DNA of 64,000 nucleotides from Rhodamnia argentea (GCF_020921035.1 NC_063155.1:2837001-2901000), one strand, 5' to 3'. Shown: positions 35,240 through 47,654, counted from the first letter of the stretch. Made by a program: numbers and translations. The notes: generated by a model from the sequence alone, not told the origin.

Positions 35240-36530
35240 CTTAAGAACAAGTACTAATTAAATGTCCATTTAGCCTCAAACATTAATGAGACCTTATCTA
35301 CCCCGAGCGACAAAAAAGGTCGTAAAGTATATATGCGATACATCATGATCGCTATGGTCAGTAGCTTAGTCATGTTATTGTGACGTGCATAACATATAGA
35401 CAGCACATAAAAAGATGTACCTGCAAGTTTTGAAGATCTTGCTTAATCGTGAGAGGCCACTAGGTTTAGAAGTAACTTAATCGATCTCCAGCCATAAGTC
35501 TCTTATAGTTTGGTAGCAAGTCTCACTAGCTTCCTGTGCAGACCAACAAAGGAGCAACACGAGTTATGGAAAAAACGTTGAGGTCCCAAAGATTTCTCAA
35601 GTATTATGAGCATTTGTCTTTCTCGCTTAGGTCCTGATTTTGAATTACCACACCGGCACATTCTCTTAGTGCCAACCTTTTGGCGCGAGACTGCCTCATC
35701 TAAAGGATTGGCAAATTGGGTGCTCGAATCCGACCAAAAAAAAATAAAAAAAATTTTGGTGCTCGAAAAATCTAGGGCTATCCGTTCTCAGAAAAAAAAA
35801 AAAAAAAAAAAGACAATTAGGAGGAGTGCAATTACCTTAAAGTCCTTGGTGACTACCGAAAAGTATTCATCTTGTGGGGTAATGCCGTCAAAGTACACTA
35901 TTGGAGCCGACAAGGCCAGAGCCCCAAAGGCCAAATGCGGATACTTTAGCCGAAACCCCGAAACCAAGACGCAAGCACTAAATTTCCCAAGAGCTAGCTA
36001 TTAATAATTTGATTAATTAAATGCAATAATAGGGAAAAGTATACTAAAAATGCCATAACTTTTGTACGGCGTTCACTTGAGTGCCATAACTTTCAAAATG
36101 TTCACTTAAGTGCTATAACTTTCAAAAATCGCTCACTTGAGTGCCATGTTGATGTGAATGCCGGAAAAGCCGACATGGCTCGCCTGAAAGCCGACGTGGC
36201 TCGCCGGAAAGCTGACGTGGCATGCTGGAAAAGTTGTTATAGTACTCAAGTAAACGATTTTGCTCCAATGTGACACTCAAGTGAACGATTTTTGAAAGTT
36301 TTGGCACCTAAATGAACGTTTTGAAAGTTATAGCACTCAAGTGAATGCCGTACACAAATTATGGCACTCATGGTGTATTTATCCCACAATAATGTATCTA
36401 TCTTGAAAAATGCCTATTTTTCTCGAGTCCTTGACAAAAAAGGTAGCAACAGCTCATTGTTCCAAACATAATTGAAAATGGTGATCGCCCACGGATGCCG
36501 CAATTGGATGATTATGTGAGACGAAAGAAA
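35240..36530 (-). pseudogene. Pro-X carboxypeptidase pseudogene (exons 3-4 region)
   Basis: Third, partial member of the carboxypeptidase cluster. It covers part of intron 4, exon 4 (35423-35538), intron 3, exon 3 (about 35836-35970) and part of intron 2. Exon 4 still reads [12 protein letters not shown] and [11 protein letters not shown] but has a stop (TAA) where the intact genes read IDRVAS. Exon 3 has an 8-base tandem duplication ('ggtttcgg') just after LASWFR that shifts the frame. All other exons, including those carrying the catalytic Ser, Asp and His, are absent. A foldback element (36031-36385) interrupts the intron 2 part, and homology to intron 2 of the intact gene resumes after it. 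A poly(A) run (about 35786-35810) lies in intron 3. Confidence 0.9.
36031..36385. mobile_element. Foldback MULE-like MITE in the pseudogene copy
   Basis: The left arm 'gggaaaagtatact...tgccataacttttgtacggcgttcacttgagtgcc' is mirrored by the right arm (reverse complement 'gggataaatacacc...tgccataatttgtgtacggcattcacttgagtgct'). The unit 'cacttgagtgccataactt' is also repeated inside each arm. CAATAAT flanks both sides (36024-36030 and 36387-36393). The paralogous intron at about 39945 lacks the element, showing a filled and an empty site. Confidence 0.85.
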
Positions 36531-36800
36531 ATAAGTAAATTTACAAGAAACTGAGTGCAATGAGAAGTTAATAGAGATGTTGGTGCTTATGTCATTTGTT
36601 TTTTTTTTTCAGTATTCTAATGCAATGGTAATCAGGGAAGGCCAAATAAACATTTATGCTATTTTTCCAATGCAAGAACTTTGAGAGGGCAAAAGCTCGG
36701 GGATTTGTATCTTATCGCTTCGGCAGCTTATTGGGCAATAAATTTTCAGCATCAATCTCATGGAAAAAACCAAGTTAATCGAAAATAAGAGGAGTTCAGC

Positions 36801-37154
36801 AGGATAAAGATACCATAGGTGTTATAATTTTCGTCCGACGCTCACTTGAGTGTCATAGCCTTTTTTTTTAACCACTTTTGAGTACCATAACTTCTAAAAA
36901 AACGTTCACCCGAGTGTCGAAAAGTTGACGTGATGTAGCACTTATGGTGAACGTTTTTAAAAGGTTATGGCACTCAAGTTATCGATTAAAAAGTTATATA
37001 GCACTCAAGTGATCGGGAAAGATCGGAAAAAAAAGTTATGTCCGTCAACCGAGCACCATACACAAGTTATCACACTCAAGTGACCAAAAAAAAGGTTATG
37101 ACACTCAATTGAACGCTGTACGTAAGTTATGACACTTACGGTATCCTTATCCCG
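36801..37154. mobile_element. Foldback MULE-like MITE, unit A copy
   Basis: Same family as the neighbouring elements ('gtgccataac', 'cacttgagtg' motifs in inverted arms). The left end starts AGGATAAAGATACCA and the right end reverse complement starts GGGATAAGGATACCG. Its position matches that of the element at 43692-44039 in unit B, so it was present before the duplication. Confidence 0.8.
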
Positions 37155-37463
37155 ATCAAGCTATTGGAGCATGCCTAATACTATTTGTCTTGTTGCAAGA
37201 AATTTGAGAAGAAGAATCTACGGAAGTGCGCATTTTATCGCTCCCACATCTTTTTTTGGGCGATCCTTTTTCTTAATTCCTAGTGCACATTGAAAATTCA
37301 AGGCATGCCCATTAAGATTCAAAATCGTAATGTGAAATCATGGACCACGTTTCCTTGATTCATTGATGACTAGGACAAGGGCTTTTACCGAAGAAAACAT
37401 ACAAGACGATCTGCATTCTAATCTCTTATTGAATTGGCTATTTTTTGGCATCAAGGCTTTTAA

Positions 37464-40400
37464 TCATTGCCTAAGAGCAAGTAGATCGGCATAATATTTG
37501 GTGATCCACCCTTTTATAATCTCAATCTCCTTTTTTCGTTGTCTGACCAACCAGCTTGGATCATCTTGCAATGCTGAAAGTATGTCCAAACAATGGGACC
37601 CTGCAGAATATGCAGAATGATATTAGGGGAGCCTTTGAAATGAATTTCACCTTTTACTTTTCGCTTAATAGAGATCTTACGATGCATTTATTTTGACTGA
37701 GAAAAAAATCTTAAATAACTGAAATTCAAAACAATGCAAATAGTGTCAGGTATAAATTTTTTGCAGTTTTCTTTTGAAGTTTGAATGACATTGAAGTTCT
37801 TGGCCCATTAGCGCAAACTCACTTTAAAAAATTCAAAATCAACTGAAAATGCGTTTGACAGGACTAGATGCTTTGGTATGATCCTTGTGCATTCGAGATG
37901 AGTCACGCGACAAGAAGTACATGCTTGGTTATGAAATAATCTCTTCATTTGTCCACTAAATCCAGATTGTGAAAGCATGCACACCTTTTTGTGTAGGAAA
38001 AGCCACGATAGTGTCTGAAATGTTCTTGAGGATCCTGAGAGTAAAATAGAGAAACTGTTAAACCAAACTAAATGGATATTTCGAATCTTTTGCATATAAA
38101 TTCGTTAAGTTTCGATACCCGCCACTACTGTAAGGATCCCGAAGTCCATTTGAGAAAATAATGTTGCTACCAAACCTACGGAGAACTTGTTCTGTATCCT
38201 GCAATTTTTTAACAAGAGAAACAAGTGGAAAGCAAATATTTTAGGGTTTGAAATGATCTTTGGATGCATAGATATCAGTTTTCATCTACTGACAAAATAT
38301 CCAGGCCATAGCTTTAAGGAAAGTAACTGAAAATCATACATGACCGCCATAGTAAGTGGTGATCCAATGTGGCCGAGGCATAACGCCATACGATCGGTTG
38401 CATCGATCAATGAAGTTGCTTATGTTGAAAGGATCTGGTTGAAACATAGAATTGTTTGTAATGCCTACACCCATTATCATCTCACTGCATCTCTGCAAAC
38501 AGCTCTCTCTTTCAGCCCAAGAGAAACGAGGCAATTTAACTGCATGTTACATTAGGACATCACCTAAGCGTAAAAGTTTCTTCGTAACCTAAGGATATGT
38601 AAATTGCAAGCAATGCATACTTATGACAGATGATGAAACAGCCTGCACAAAATACTTTTTTGTGAAGTGCTTTTTCCTAAAATTGTATAGCCTAGACAAA
38701 ACCTTAATCATCTTAAATGGTTAAAATGGGCAACGTTTGACCTGTGTTTGACCTACAGAGACTACTTTTCAAAAGTTAGTTTATTAATTATTAATTGATG
38801 TATCAGACTGAACACCGATTGAAACAAATGGACCACATTCGAGAACTAGTAATTTATCACTTCACTCAATAAACCAAATAAAAATGTTAAGAGTAATTAA
38901 TATACCTGCCACTTCCAACCCAACTGTCCTTGAGAAGGGGTAGTGCCACTGGGAGGAACAATGTAGCATGAGGAGTTTCCAGAAATGGCAACGACGCCTG
39001 CAAATATTTTTACAAGAATCCCGTTTTCAGAAGCATTTGCTCCATCAATGCCTCTACACATTACTTCCACTGGATATGTTGGTGGTTCATCATACTGAGC
39101 TGCCCCCGCGTACTCTTCTATCAGATAGCTCTTCAACTCATCCCCACTCTCCAAAGCCCTAACTCACCCAAAGAACATTCCAAACAACTACTAATCAAAT
39201 TTCAACTTAGCGTCAAACATTGATGACACTTAATCGACTCAAGCAACAAAAAAAGTGGTTAAGCTGCGTATGTAAGTGATACGTCATGATTGACGCCGTT
39301 AGCGAATGAAGATCTCGCTTAATCGTGAGTTTGTGACGTGCATATTATATAACGATGAATATTGTATGACAATGTATGAAAAGACGTACCTACAAGTTTT
39401 GAAGATTTTGCTTAATCGTGAGAGGCCATCAGGTTCAGAAGCAACTCTATCGATCTCCGCCCACGAGTCTCTTATGGTTTGGTAGCAAGTCTCGCTAGCT
39501 TCCTGTGTGAACCAATCAAAGCGCAGCACGAGTCATGAAATAAACATCAAGGTCCCAAAGATTGCTCGAGTCATATGTGCATCCGTCTTTCTCACTTAAG
39601 TCCTTTTTTTTTTGGAATTACCGTACCGGCACATTCTCTTAGTGCCAACCTTCTGGCGGGGAGACCGCCGCATATAATGAATAGGCGAATTGGGTGCTTG
39701 AAAAATCTTGGGCAATCCGTCGCTAGAACAAAAAGAAAAGAAGAGATAATTAGGAGGAGTGCGACTACCTTGAAGTCCTTGGTGACTACCGAAAAGTATC
39801 CATCTTCTGGGGTAATGCCGTCAAAGTACAGTATTGGAGCCGACGAGGCCAGAGCTCCAAAGGCCAAATGCGGATACTTTAGCCGAAACCACGAAGCAAG
39901 CACTGAAATCCGCGAAAGCTAGCCATTAACAATTTGATAGATTAAATGGAATAGTATGTCTTTCTTGAGATATTCCTATTTTCCTTTAGTCCATGACAAC
40001 GAAGGTAGTAACAGCTCATAGTTCCAACATGATTAAAAATGGTGTTCAGCTACGCGGGCCGCAATTGGATGGAGATGTTGTTGATTAGGTCATCTTTTGT
40101 CTTTTCAATATTCTAATGCAGCCAAATAGGTGAGACAAAACCCCATTTTTCTCTTATATATAGGGACTGTTGAGTGTTTAATTTCTCCTATATACATGAG
40201 AAGTTTCAAATGTATATACATGTTTTGAAAATGTATTGATAAATGTTCTATGTTATTTATGCAATCAGATTGCATTCAACCCTTTTTTTTTCCTTCAAAT
40301 ACGAATGTAAAGTTGCAGGGATTCTTGAAAAGCAATTGAGCATTCCAATTGTGGACCCTACTGACATTCGTAGGCCATAAATATATGCGCTCTCGTTCTA

Positions 40401-41102
40401 CTTACTTCCCGCATATGAACATCCCACGACGATCACTGGACAATCTTTCGCCTTTAGTTTCTCCTTCACGTGTCTGATAATAGCTGCGTAGTCGGCCAAA
40501 GCTTGGGACGAACTAAAGTATCCACGAGCATTTGGGTCTTTGAGGGCTTCCTCAAAGCTCTTCCCAAGTGGAATTGACTTACCATAGTACCGATGCTGAA
40601 CAAGAAAAAGTATTTCACCAAAATCAAAACGAATTTAATTATGTATGAGACTCCTAAATAGATCAAATTGTTCACGCAAGGACTAAAAGAAGATGTTGTA
40701 ATCCAAATGTGATACCTCGATATAAATTAGCAAAGCTTTGAATTGAGCAGCGTTCTCGGTAAGAAACCCGATCACCTTCAGGTCGTCGTCAATCGGCTCT
40801 TCGCCGCCAAAGTAAATGAAGATCGGAGCACTAGAATTGGCACCACCCCAGTACTTGGAGTTTATCAAGTACCTTTGTTTGAAGGTGGTGTAGCTCTCGG
40901 GTCGATAGTTGAAGTGATCGAGCGTTTGGTTGAAGAAGAAAGTTTTGAAATCATTGATTACCGATACTTGAACCCTACGTTCGGGATCTTGGAAGACTTT
41001 CTCGCAGTGCAGACTCAGCCTCGGAAAATCGAATTTCTGTGCACAAACGGGAGATGTGGATGAAATGAGAAGGATGATCAAAGAGAGCCAAGAAAGAGCC
41101 AT
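37464..41102 (-). CDS. Lysosomal Pro-X carboxypeptidase-like serine peptidase, copy A
   Basis: Peptidase family S28, removing C-terminal residues after proline, by family in the vacuole or apoplast. Nine minus-strand exons: 41102-40716, 40595-40406, 39902-39769, 39502-39390, 39158-38906, 38492-38340, 38198-38119, 38034-37985, 37600-37464; 1497 nt, 498 residues, phases continuous. The start [14 protein letters not shown] gives a signal peptide ending about VCAQ, so I prefer it to longer upstream in-frame starts. Next come [27 protein letters not shown], the nucleophile Ser189 in GCSYAG (usually GGSY), [11 protein letters not shown], Asp431 in [10 protein letters not shown] and His456 in GSHCLD. 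N-glycosylation sequons include NNS and NIS. The second Gly of the nucleophile motif is Cys here but Gly in copy B. A TATA box lies at 41200-41194. It appears intact. Confidence 0.92.
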
Positions 41103-41193
41103 TGCTTGCGGCGATAGAAGAATTTTCTTTTTCTTTTTTTCGTGATGAATTTGAAAACTTGATAGGACAATGAAATGAAACGGTACAATGGCC

Positions 41194-41200
41194 TTATATA
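41194..41200 (-). promoter_or_regulatory. Probable TATA box of carboxypeptidase gene A
   Basis: TATATAA on the minus strand, about 92 bp upstream of the chosen ATG. The same box in the same context (GCTATATAAGGCC) occurs before copy B. Confidence 0.65.
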
Positions 41201-41609
41201 GCAATTTGCCAGCAACTAGTTGTGCACTTCCTTGTGGTCTTTGGTGTTCTTATTCTTGGATAATTCAAAAAAAGGGTCAATAGTTAGGTTCTTAATCACA
41301 AAGACAGCGAAACACATACTGGCATATTCTTCATGCGTCCCTATTCCACATCTAGATTATGCATTTGGATTAGAAATTTAACGAGGACTCTCCCTCAGAT
41401 ATGGTAATAATTATGTGAAGGCTCTTTCACTGAGTTGTTTCCAGCTAAGTTTGTTAATAATCTTCTTTATCAAGTTTCCCACTGAGGACATTACAGCAAG
41501 CATTACCAACTTGTTTAGTTAATTTCTGAATTGAGCTTCATTGACTGAAACAATAATATCGAGTGCCCTTCTAAAGTCTCTTAGGAAAAATAATACACGG
41601 GATTATATA

Positions 41610-41907
41610 AGGAAAAGTACACTGGAAGTATCATAACTTGTGTACGGCGTTTACTTTAGTGCCATAACTTTCAAAAATCGTTCACTTGAGTGCTACGTCG
41701 GAGTAAAATCGTTCACTTCAATGCTACAGTAAATTTTTTGGCGTGCCACGTCGCCTTTCTAACATGCTACAGTAACTTTTCCGGCGTGTCACGCCAGCTT
41801 TTCCGGCGTCCACATCAACATGGCACTCAAGTGAACGATTTTTGAAAGTTATGGCACTCAAGTGAACGCCGTACAAAAGTTATGGCACTTCTAATGTACT
41901 TTTCCCG
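41610..41907. mobile_element. Foldback MULE-like MITE with perfect 9-bp duplication
   Basis: 298 bp. The ends are AGGAAAAGTACACTGGAAGT (left) and GGGAAAAGTACATTAGAAGT (reverse complement of right, after one extra base). It is flanked by GATTATATA at 41601-41609 and 41908-41916, a perfect 9-bp direct duplication. The corresponding place in unit B (about 47930, 'gtgggatatcaaattta') has no element, so it inserted after the A/B duplication. Confidence 0.92.
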
Positions 41908-42514
41908 GATTATATATAAACACAATCTGATGCGGTGCAACACGATCTGGGAGCCTCAACAATTGACAAATATGATGTGAGTACGTTGTCATCGACCCAT
42001 TTCCTAATAACTTAAACTTTTGGAAAAAAAAAAGAGATTTTTCTAACATGACCTAAAATCATAGATTAAGAGGTCAAATCCCGGTACTCTGTCTTAAACT
42101 TCGGTACTTATACTATGTTTACGGCTCGCTCACACGAAATGGAAGCCATTCGCATTTCTCGATTAAGTGTAGATTCTTGACGCGTGCAAGGGATTAGCTT
42201 ACACACGAGGAGGATTATTGAAATTTATGTTATAGGTATATCAATCATCCGTTTCCTGATTAATTAAAATGTTAGGAAACAACAATTTGTCTATCCCTCG
42301 CATGTGTCTCAAAAATAAAATTTCCTTGCAAAAATTTATTGCTTGGTTCCTGTTTGTATATATCAAATTGCTGGCGTCAAATGAAATTAGAAAAATTCTA
42401 CTTTGAGGAAGGTAATCACACTCTTGAGTAGTATGATAGGGAGTTTTACATAGCGCAGTGTTTATGATACTAGAATTTCACTAAATATTTCAATGTTGTT
42501 GCACTTTCTAACAA

Positions 42515-42665
42515 ATAGTATCCGAGCCGATAGTTGATTGATGGGCCTCCAATTTGTTTTGGTGTTTCGTGAATATCTCAAAGAAGAAATCTCATGATCA
42601 ACGCTTGTTTCTAGTGGAAATTGCCATCATGGTTGGTCTGGCGAGAAGAGACCATGGACAGCTAG
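42515..42665 (+). repeat. Dispersed repeat with PBS-like motif, copy 2
   Basis: Second copy of the repeat at 1465-1660, with TAGTATCCGAGCCGATAG in place of the primer-binding-like motif, followed by the same string order. See the first copy. Confidence 0.45.
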
Positions 42666-43489
42666 AAAGGTTAATGATCTGGTTAGGATTTCGTTCTTAA
42701 GTTATATTGATTGACCAACAATCTAAAAGATGTTCTAGTGACTTTCAATACGAGGAATCTTGATTGATTGGCAATCACCTCGTGGATAATTTCTTTTATT
42801 AGAGCTTAATGTAAGAATTCTATGATTTTATTGAATGGGCGAACAAATCTTCTCAAATCTCTGATGTTTTCAAACTCAACGACTAAGTGATCCTTTGCAT
42901 CAATCAACCGGTGGCTACTTTTGGAGATTAATCCTCAATGTGGTTCTATCCAGCGGGAAGCTTGTGACGAGGGGTATATAAGGAGTACAAGGTTTGAAGA
43001 GAAGTAAGATTGATCGAGATCATCATCCATATTTCAAGAGAGCTATATATATATTTTAAATTGTCTACTCAAGTTTATAAATGAGATCTTGTGAGATGTC
43101 TAATACAAAGTTCAAGTGTGTGGAGTGAGTTACACTTGGTAGAGAGTGAGTTACACTTGGTAGAGGTAGCACTCACTTCTATTGAAGTGCTTGCGTTCAA
43201 AGTTATCACATCTTTACGTAATCTCCCATTTGATTAGTTAGTGGAATCCGGCCAGTAGACTGTTAGTATAGGAGAATGGGTATAGGCTTTACCAAAGCCG
43301 AACCACTATAAGCTATTGTGCATTGTCTTCTATTCTCCTACTCGCATCTTTTACTATATGATAGAAGCACTATACGGTTACGTTCACTACATTCACTCCT
43401 ATCAAACTTGAAGTTTTTATTTTCGTATTATTTTATCAAGTTTGATTATAATAACCTATTTATCCCCTCTAGATGATAATATTAAAAAA
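42666..43489 (+). mobile_element. LTR-like sequence between the two duplicated units
   Basis: Contains a plus-strand TATA box (GTATATAAGGAG, TATATAA at 42975-42981) after 'ccagcgggaagcttgtga', and farther on 'aagccgaaccactataagc', the last a string common in copia LTR leader regions. It resembles the LTR-like region near 34390-34450. Internal element sequence is not recognised and the boundaries are unclear. Confidence 0.45.
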
Positions 43490-43691
43490 AACAATACATG
43501 TTAGTGAAAAAGAGGATGAATCGACTTATTAGAGCATTTTCGCTAATTTCTTATCCTGATGCAAGAATTTTCAAAGGGCAAAAGTTTGAGAATTTGTATC
43601 TCGTTGCTTTGGCATCTTTCTTGGACGATAAATTTTCAAGATCAATCTCATGGGAAAAAACCAAGTTGATAGAAAACAGGAGGAATCAAGC

Positions 43692-44039
43692 GGGGTAAAG
43701 GCACCACAAGTTTTCATAACTTTCGTTCGGGGCTCACTTGAGTATCGTAAATTTTTTTTAGTCCACTTGAATGCCATAAATTTTAAAAAATATTCACTTG
43801 AATGCCATAACTTACATTTGATCACCCAAGTTCCCAAACATTTTTTAAAATGTTTACCCGATTGTCGAAAATCTGACGTGGCATAGCACTTGTGGTGAAC
43901 CTTTCAAGCAATCGATTAAAAAGTTATATAGCATCTAGGTGATCGGACAAAGGGTTCTAGCACTCAAGTGTGTACCGTACATAACTTATAGCACTCAATT
44001 GATCGTCCAACGTTATGGCACTTAGGTGTCATTATCCGA
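43692..44039. mobile_element. Foldback MULE-like MITE, unit B copy
   Basis: 348 bp of inverted 'actcaagtg/cacttgagtg' motifs flanked by 9-bp duplications GAATCAAGC (43683-43691) and GAATCAAGT (44040-44048). It occupies the same site as the element at 36801-37154 in unit A, so the pair was created by the segmental duplication and not by two insertions. Confidence 0.85.
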
Positions 44040-44382
44040 GAATCAAGTGTTTGAGCATGCCTAGTATTATTTGTCTTTTTGCAAGAATTTTGAGAGGAAG
44101 AAGCTACAGAAGTGCGCATTTTATCGCTGTGACATCGTTTTTGCGCCATGCTTTTTCTTAATTCCCAGCGAGCATTGAAAAATTCAAGACCATGCCCATT
44201 AAGATTCAAAAGCGTGATGTAAAATCATGAACCACTTTTCCTTGATTCACTGATGACTAGGACAAGGGCTTTCACCGAAAAAAGCATACAAGATGATCTG
44301 CATTGTAGCTCTTTTTTCTTTTGTTTGGTCGAACATTGTACCTCTTTTTGAATTGGCTATTTTTTGGCATCAAGGCTTTTGA

Positions 44383-47300
44383 TCATTGTTTAAGAGCAAG
44401 TAGATCGGCATAATATTTGGTGATCCACCCTTTTATAACCTCAATCTCCTTTTTTCGTTGTCTGACCAACCAGCTTGGATCATCTTGCGATGCTGAAAGT
44501 ATGTCCAAACAATGGGACCCTGCAGAATATGCAGAATAATATTAGGGGAGCCTTTGAAATGAATTTCACCTTTTACTTTTCGCTTAATAGAGATCTTACG
44601 ATGCATTTATTTTGACTGAGAAAAAAATCTGAAATAGCCGAAATTCAAAGCAATGCAAATAGTGTCTGGTATAAATTTTTTGCAGTTTCTTTTGAAGTTT
44701 GAATGACATTGAAGTTCTTGGCCTATTAGCGGAAACTCACTTTAAAAAATTCAAAATCAACTGAAAATTCCTTTGACAGGACTAGATGCTTTGGTATGAT
44801 CCTTGTGCGTTCGAGATGAGTCACGCGACAAGAAGTACATGCTTGGTTATGAAATAACCTCTTCATTTATCCACTAAATCCAGATTGTGAAAGTATGCAT
44901 ACCTTTTCGTGTAGGGAAAGCCACGATAGTGTCTGAAATGTTCTTGAGGACCCTGAGAGTAAAATAGAGAAACTGTTAAACCAAACTAAATGGATATTTT
45001 GAATCTTTTGCATGAAAATTCGGAAATTTCGATACCCGCCACTACTATAAGGATCTCGAAGTCCATTTGAAAAAATAATGTTGCTACCGAACCTACGGAG
45101 AACTTGTTTTGTGTCCTGCAATTTTTTAAGAAGAGAAAGAAGTGCAAAGCAAAGATTTTAGAGTTTGCAATGATCTTTAGATGCAATGATATCAATTTCA
45201 TCTACTGGTGAAATATCAGGGCCATAGCTTTATAAAAGTCACCGAAAATCATACATGACCGCCATAATAAGTGGTGATCCAATGTGGCCGAGGCACAACG
45301 CCGTAAGATCGGTTGCAGTGATCAATGAAGTTGCTCATGTTGAAAGGATCTGGTTGAAACATAGAATTGTTTGTAATGCCTTCATCGCCCATTACCATCT
45401 CGCTGCATCTCTACAAACACCTCTCTCTTTCAGTCCAAGATAAACGAGGTAATTTAACTGCATACTACATTAGGACAACCCTCAAGTGTAACCCAAGGAT
45501 ATGCAAATTGCAAGCAATGCATACTTATGACAGGTGATGAAACAGTCCGCACAAAACACTTTTTTGTGAAGTGCCTTTTCCTAAAATTGTATAGCCTAGA
45601 CAAAACCTTAATCGTCTTTAATGGTCAAAACACCAACGTTTGACCTATGTTTGACCTCTAGAGACTGATTTTCAAAAGTTAGTTTATTAATTAATTGAAA
45701 CAAACGGACCATATTCTTTTTTTTTTTTTTTGGGTCGAAGGACCATAATCAAGAACTAATAATTTTATCACTTCGCTCAATAAACCAAATAAAAATGTTA
45801 AGAGTAATATACCTGCCACCTCCAACCCAACTGTGTTTGAGAAGGGGTAGTGCCATTGGGCGAAACGATGTAGCATGAGGAGTTTCCAGAAATGGCAACG
45901 ACGCCTGCAAATATTTTTTCAAGAATCCCGTTTTTGGAAGCATTTGCTCCATCAATGCCTCCACAAATTACTTCCACTGGATATGTCGGTGGTACATCGT
46001 ACTGAGCTGCTCTCACGTACTCATCTATCAGATAGTTCTTCAGTTCATCCCCACTCTCCAAAGGCCTAACTCACCCAAAGAACATTCCAAACAAGTACCA
46101 ATTGAATTTCAACTTAGCGTTATCCACTCTAGCGACAAAAAAAAAAGTGGTTAAAGTTGCGTACGTAAGTGAAACGTCATGATCGCCGCTCTCAGCGAAT
46201 GAAGATATCGCTTAATCGTGAGATTGTGACGCGCATATCATATGGCAATGCATATCGTATGATGGCATATCAAAAGACATACCTACAAGTTTTGAAGATT
46301 TTGCTTAATCGTGAGAGGCCATCAGGTTGAGAAGCAACTCTATCGATCTCCGCCCACGAGTCTCTTATGGTTTGGTAGCAAGTCTTGCTAGCTTCCTGTG
46401 CAAACCAACCAAAAGCACAGCACGAGTCATGAAATAAACATCAAGGTCCCAAGGATTGCTCGAGTCATATGTGCATCCGTCTTTCTCACTTAGTGAATAT
46501 GCAAATTGGGTGCTTGAAAAATATTGGGCAAGCCGTCGTTAGAACAAGAAGAAAAGAAGAGATAATCAGGAGGAGTGCGACTACCTTGAAGTCCTTGGTG
46601 ACTACCGAAAAGAATCCGCCCTGTGGGGTAATGCCGTCAAAGTACAGTATCGGAGCCGATGAGGCCAGAGCTCCAAGGGCCAAATGCGGATACTTTAGCC
46701 GGAACCACGAAGCAAGCACTGAAATCCGCGAAAGCTAGCCATTAACAGTTTGATAGATTGAATGGACAAATGAGTGTCTAATTTCTCCTCTATACATGAG
46801 AAGTTTCAAATGTATATACATGTTTTGAATATGTATATACTGACATTCGTAGGCTATATATACACACACTCGTTCTACTTACTTCCCGCATATGATCCTC
46901 CCACGACGATCACCGGACAATCTTTGGCCTTTCGTTTCTCCTTCACGTGTCTGATAATCGCTGCGTAGTCGGCCAAAGCTTGGGACGAGCTAAAGTATCC
47001 ACGAGCATTTGGGTCTTTGAGGGCTTCTTCAAAGCTCATCCCAAGTGGAATTGACTTACCATAGTACCGATGCTGCACTTCACCAAAATTAAAACGAATT
47101 TAATTACGTATTAGACTCCTAAATAGATCAAATTGTTCACGCGTGGACCAAAAGAAGATGACGTAATCCAAATATGATACCTCGATATAAATTACTAAAG
47201 CTTTGAATTGAGCAGCGTTCTCATTCAGAAACCCAACCACGTTCACGTCGTTGTCGATTGGCTCTTCGCCGCCGAGGTAAACGAAGATCGGAGCGCTGGA

Positions 47301-47567
47301 ATTGGCACCACCCCAATACTTGGAGCTGATCAAGTACCTTTGTTTGAAGGTGGTGTAGCTCTCGGGCCGATAGTTGAAGTGATCGAGCGTTTGGTGGAAA
47401 AAGAAAGTTTTGAAATGGCTGATTAACGATACTTGAACCCTACGGTCGGGATCTTGGAAGACTTTCTCGTGGTGCAGACTCAGCCTCGGAAAATCGAATT
47501 TCTGTGCACAAACGGGAGATGCGGATGAAATGAAAAGGATGATCAAAGAGAGCCAAGAAAGAGCCAT
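44383..47567 (-). CDS. Lysosomal Pro-X carboxypeptidase-like serine peptidase, copy B
   Basis: Tandem paralogue of copy A, same role and exon structure. Exons on the minus strand: 47567-47181, 47072-46883, 46718-46585, 46395-46283, 46065-45813, 45410-45255, 45115-45036, 44952-44903, 44519-44383; 1500 nt, 499 residues. All junctions follow GT-AG and the phases are identical to copy A. Exon 6 is one codon longer (GDEGITNN against GVGITNN), and its acceptor ends TAG where A has CAG. It keeps the canonical nucleophile motif GGSYAG, the Asp of [10 protein letters not shown] and the His of GSHCLD. The signal peptide ([22 protein letters not shown] region) is present. The TATA box at 47654-47648 lies 81 bp upstream of the ATG. 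No defect seen, so both copies may be functional, with B closer to the family consensus at the active site. Confidence 0.92.
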
Positions 47568-47647
47568 TGCCCGCGGCGATAGAAGAAATTCTTCTGTGAT
47601 GAATTCGAAAACCTGATAGGACATTGAAATGAGAGAGTATCATGGCC

Positions 47648-47654
47648 TTATATA
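47648..47654 (-). promoter_or_regulatory. Probable TATA box of carboxypeptidase gene B
   Basis: TATATAA on the minus strand in a context matching the box before copy A. Confidence 0.65.

Larger units (their letters stand above)
36600..42290. repeat. Segmental tandem duplication, unit A (carboxypeptidase gene A)
   Basis: Unit A runs from the 3' flank of gene A through the gene to about 1.2 kb upstream. It is collinear with unit B at 43490-48340, including introns, a shared foldback element downstream (36801 and 43692) and the 5' flank ('gatgaggagaattattg'-like motifs at about 42220 and 48190). Intron similarity is high, so the duplication is fairly recent. Unit A is longer mainly because of extra insertions, for example the element at 41610. 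Confidence 0.88.

Noticed and set aside
38340..38555. Plus-strand frame across carboxypeptidase exon 6, with similar ones across the other exons
   Set aside because: Shadows of the minus-strand exons.
40683..41204. Extended N-terminus of carboxypeptidase A upstream of 41102
   Set aside because: The extra residues would mask the signal peptide and the region contains the TATA box. The equivalent extension in copy B is not conserved.
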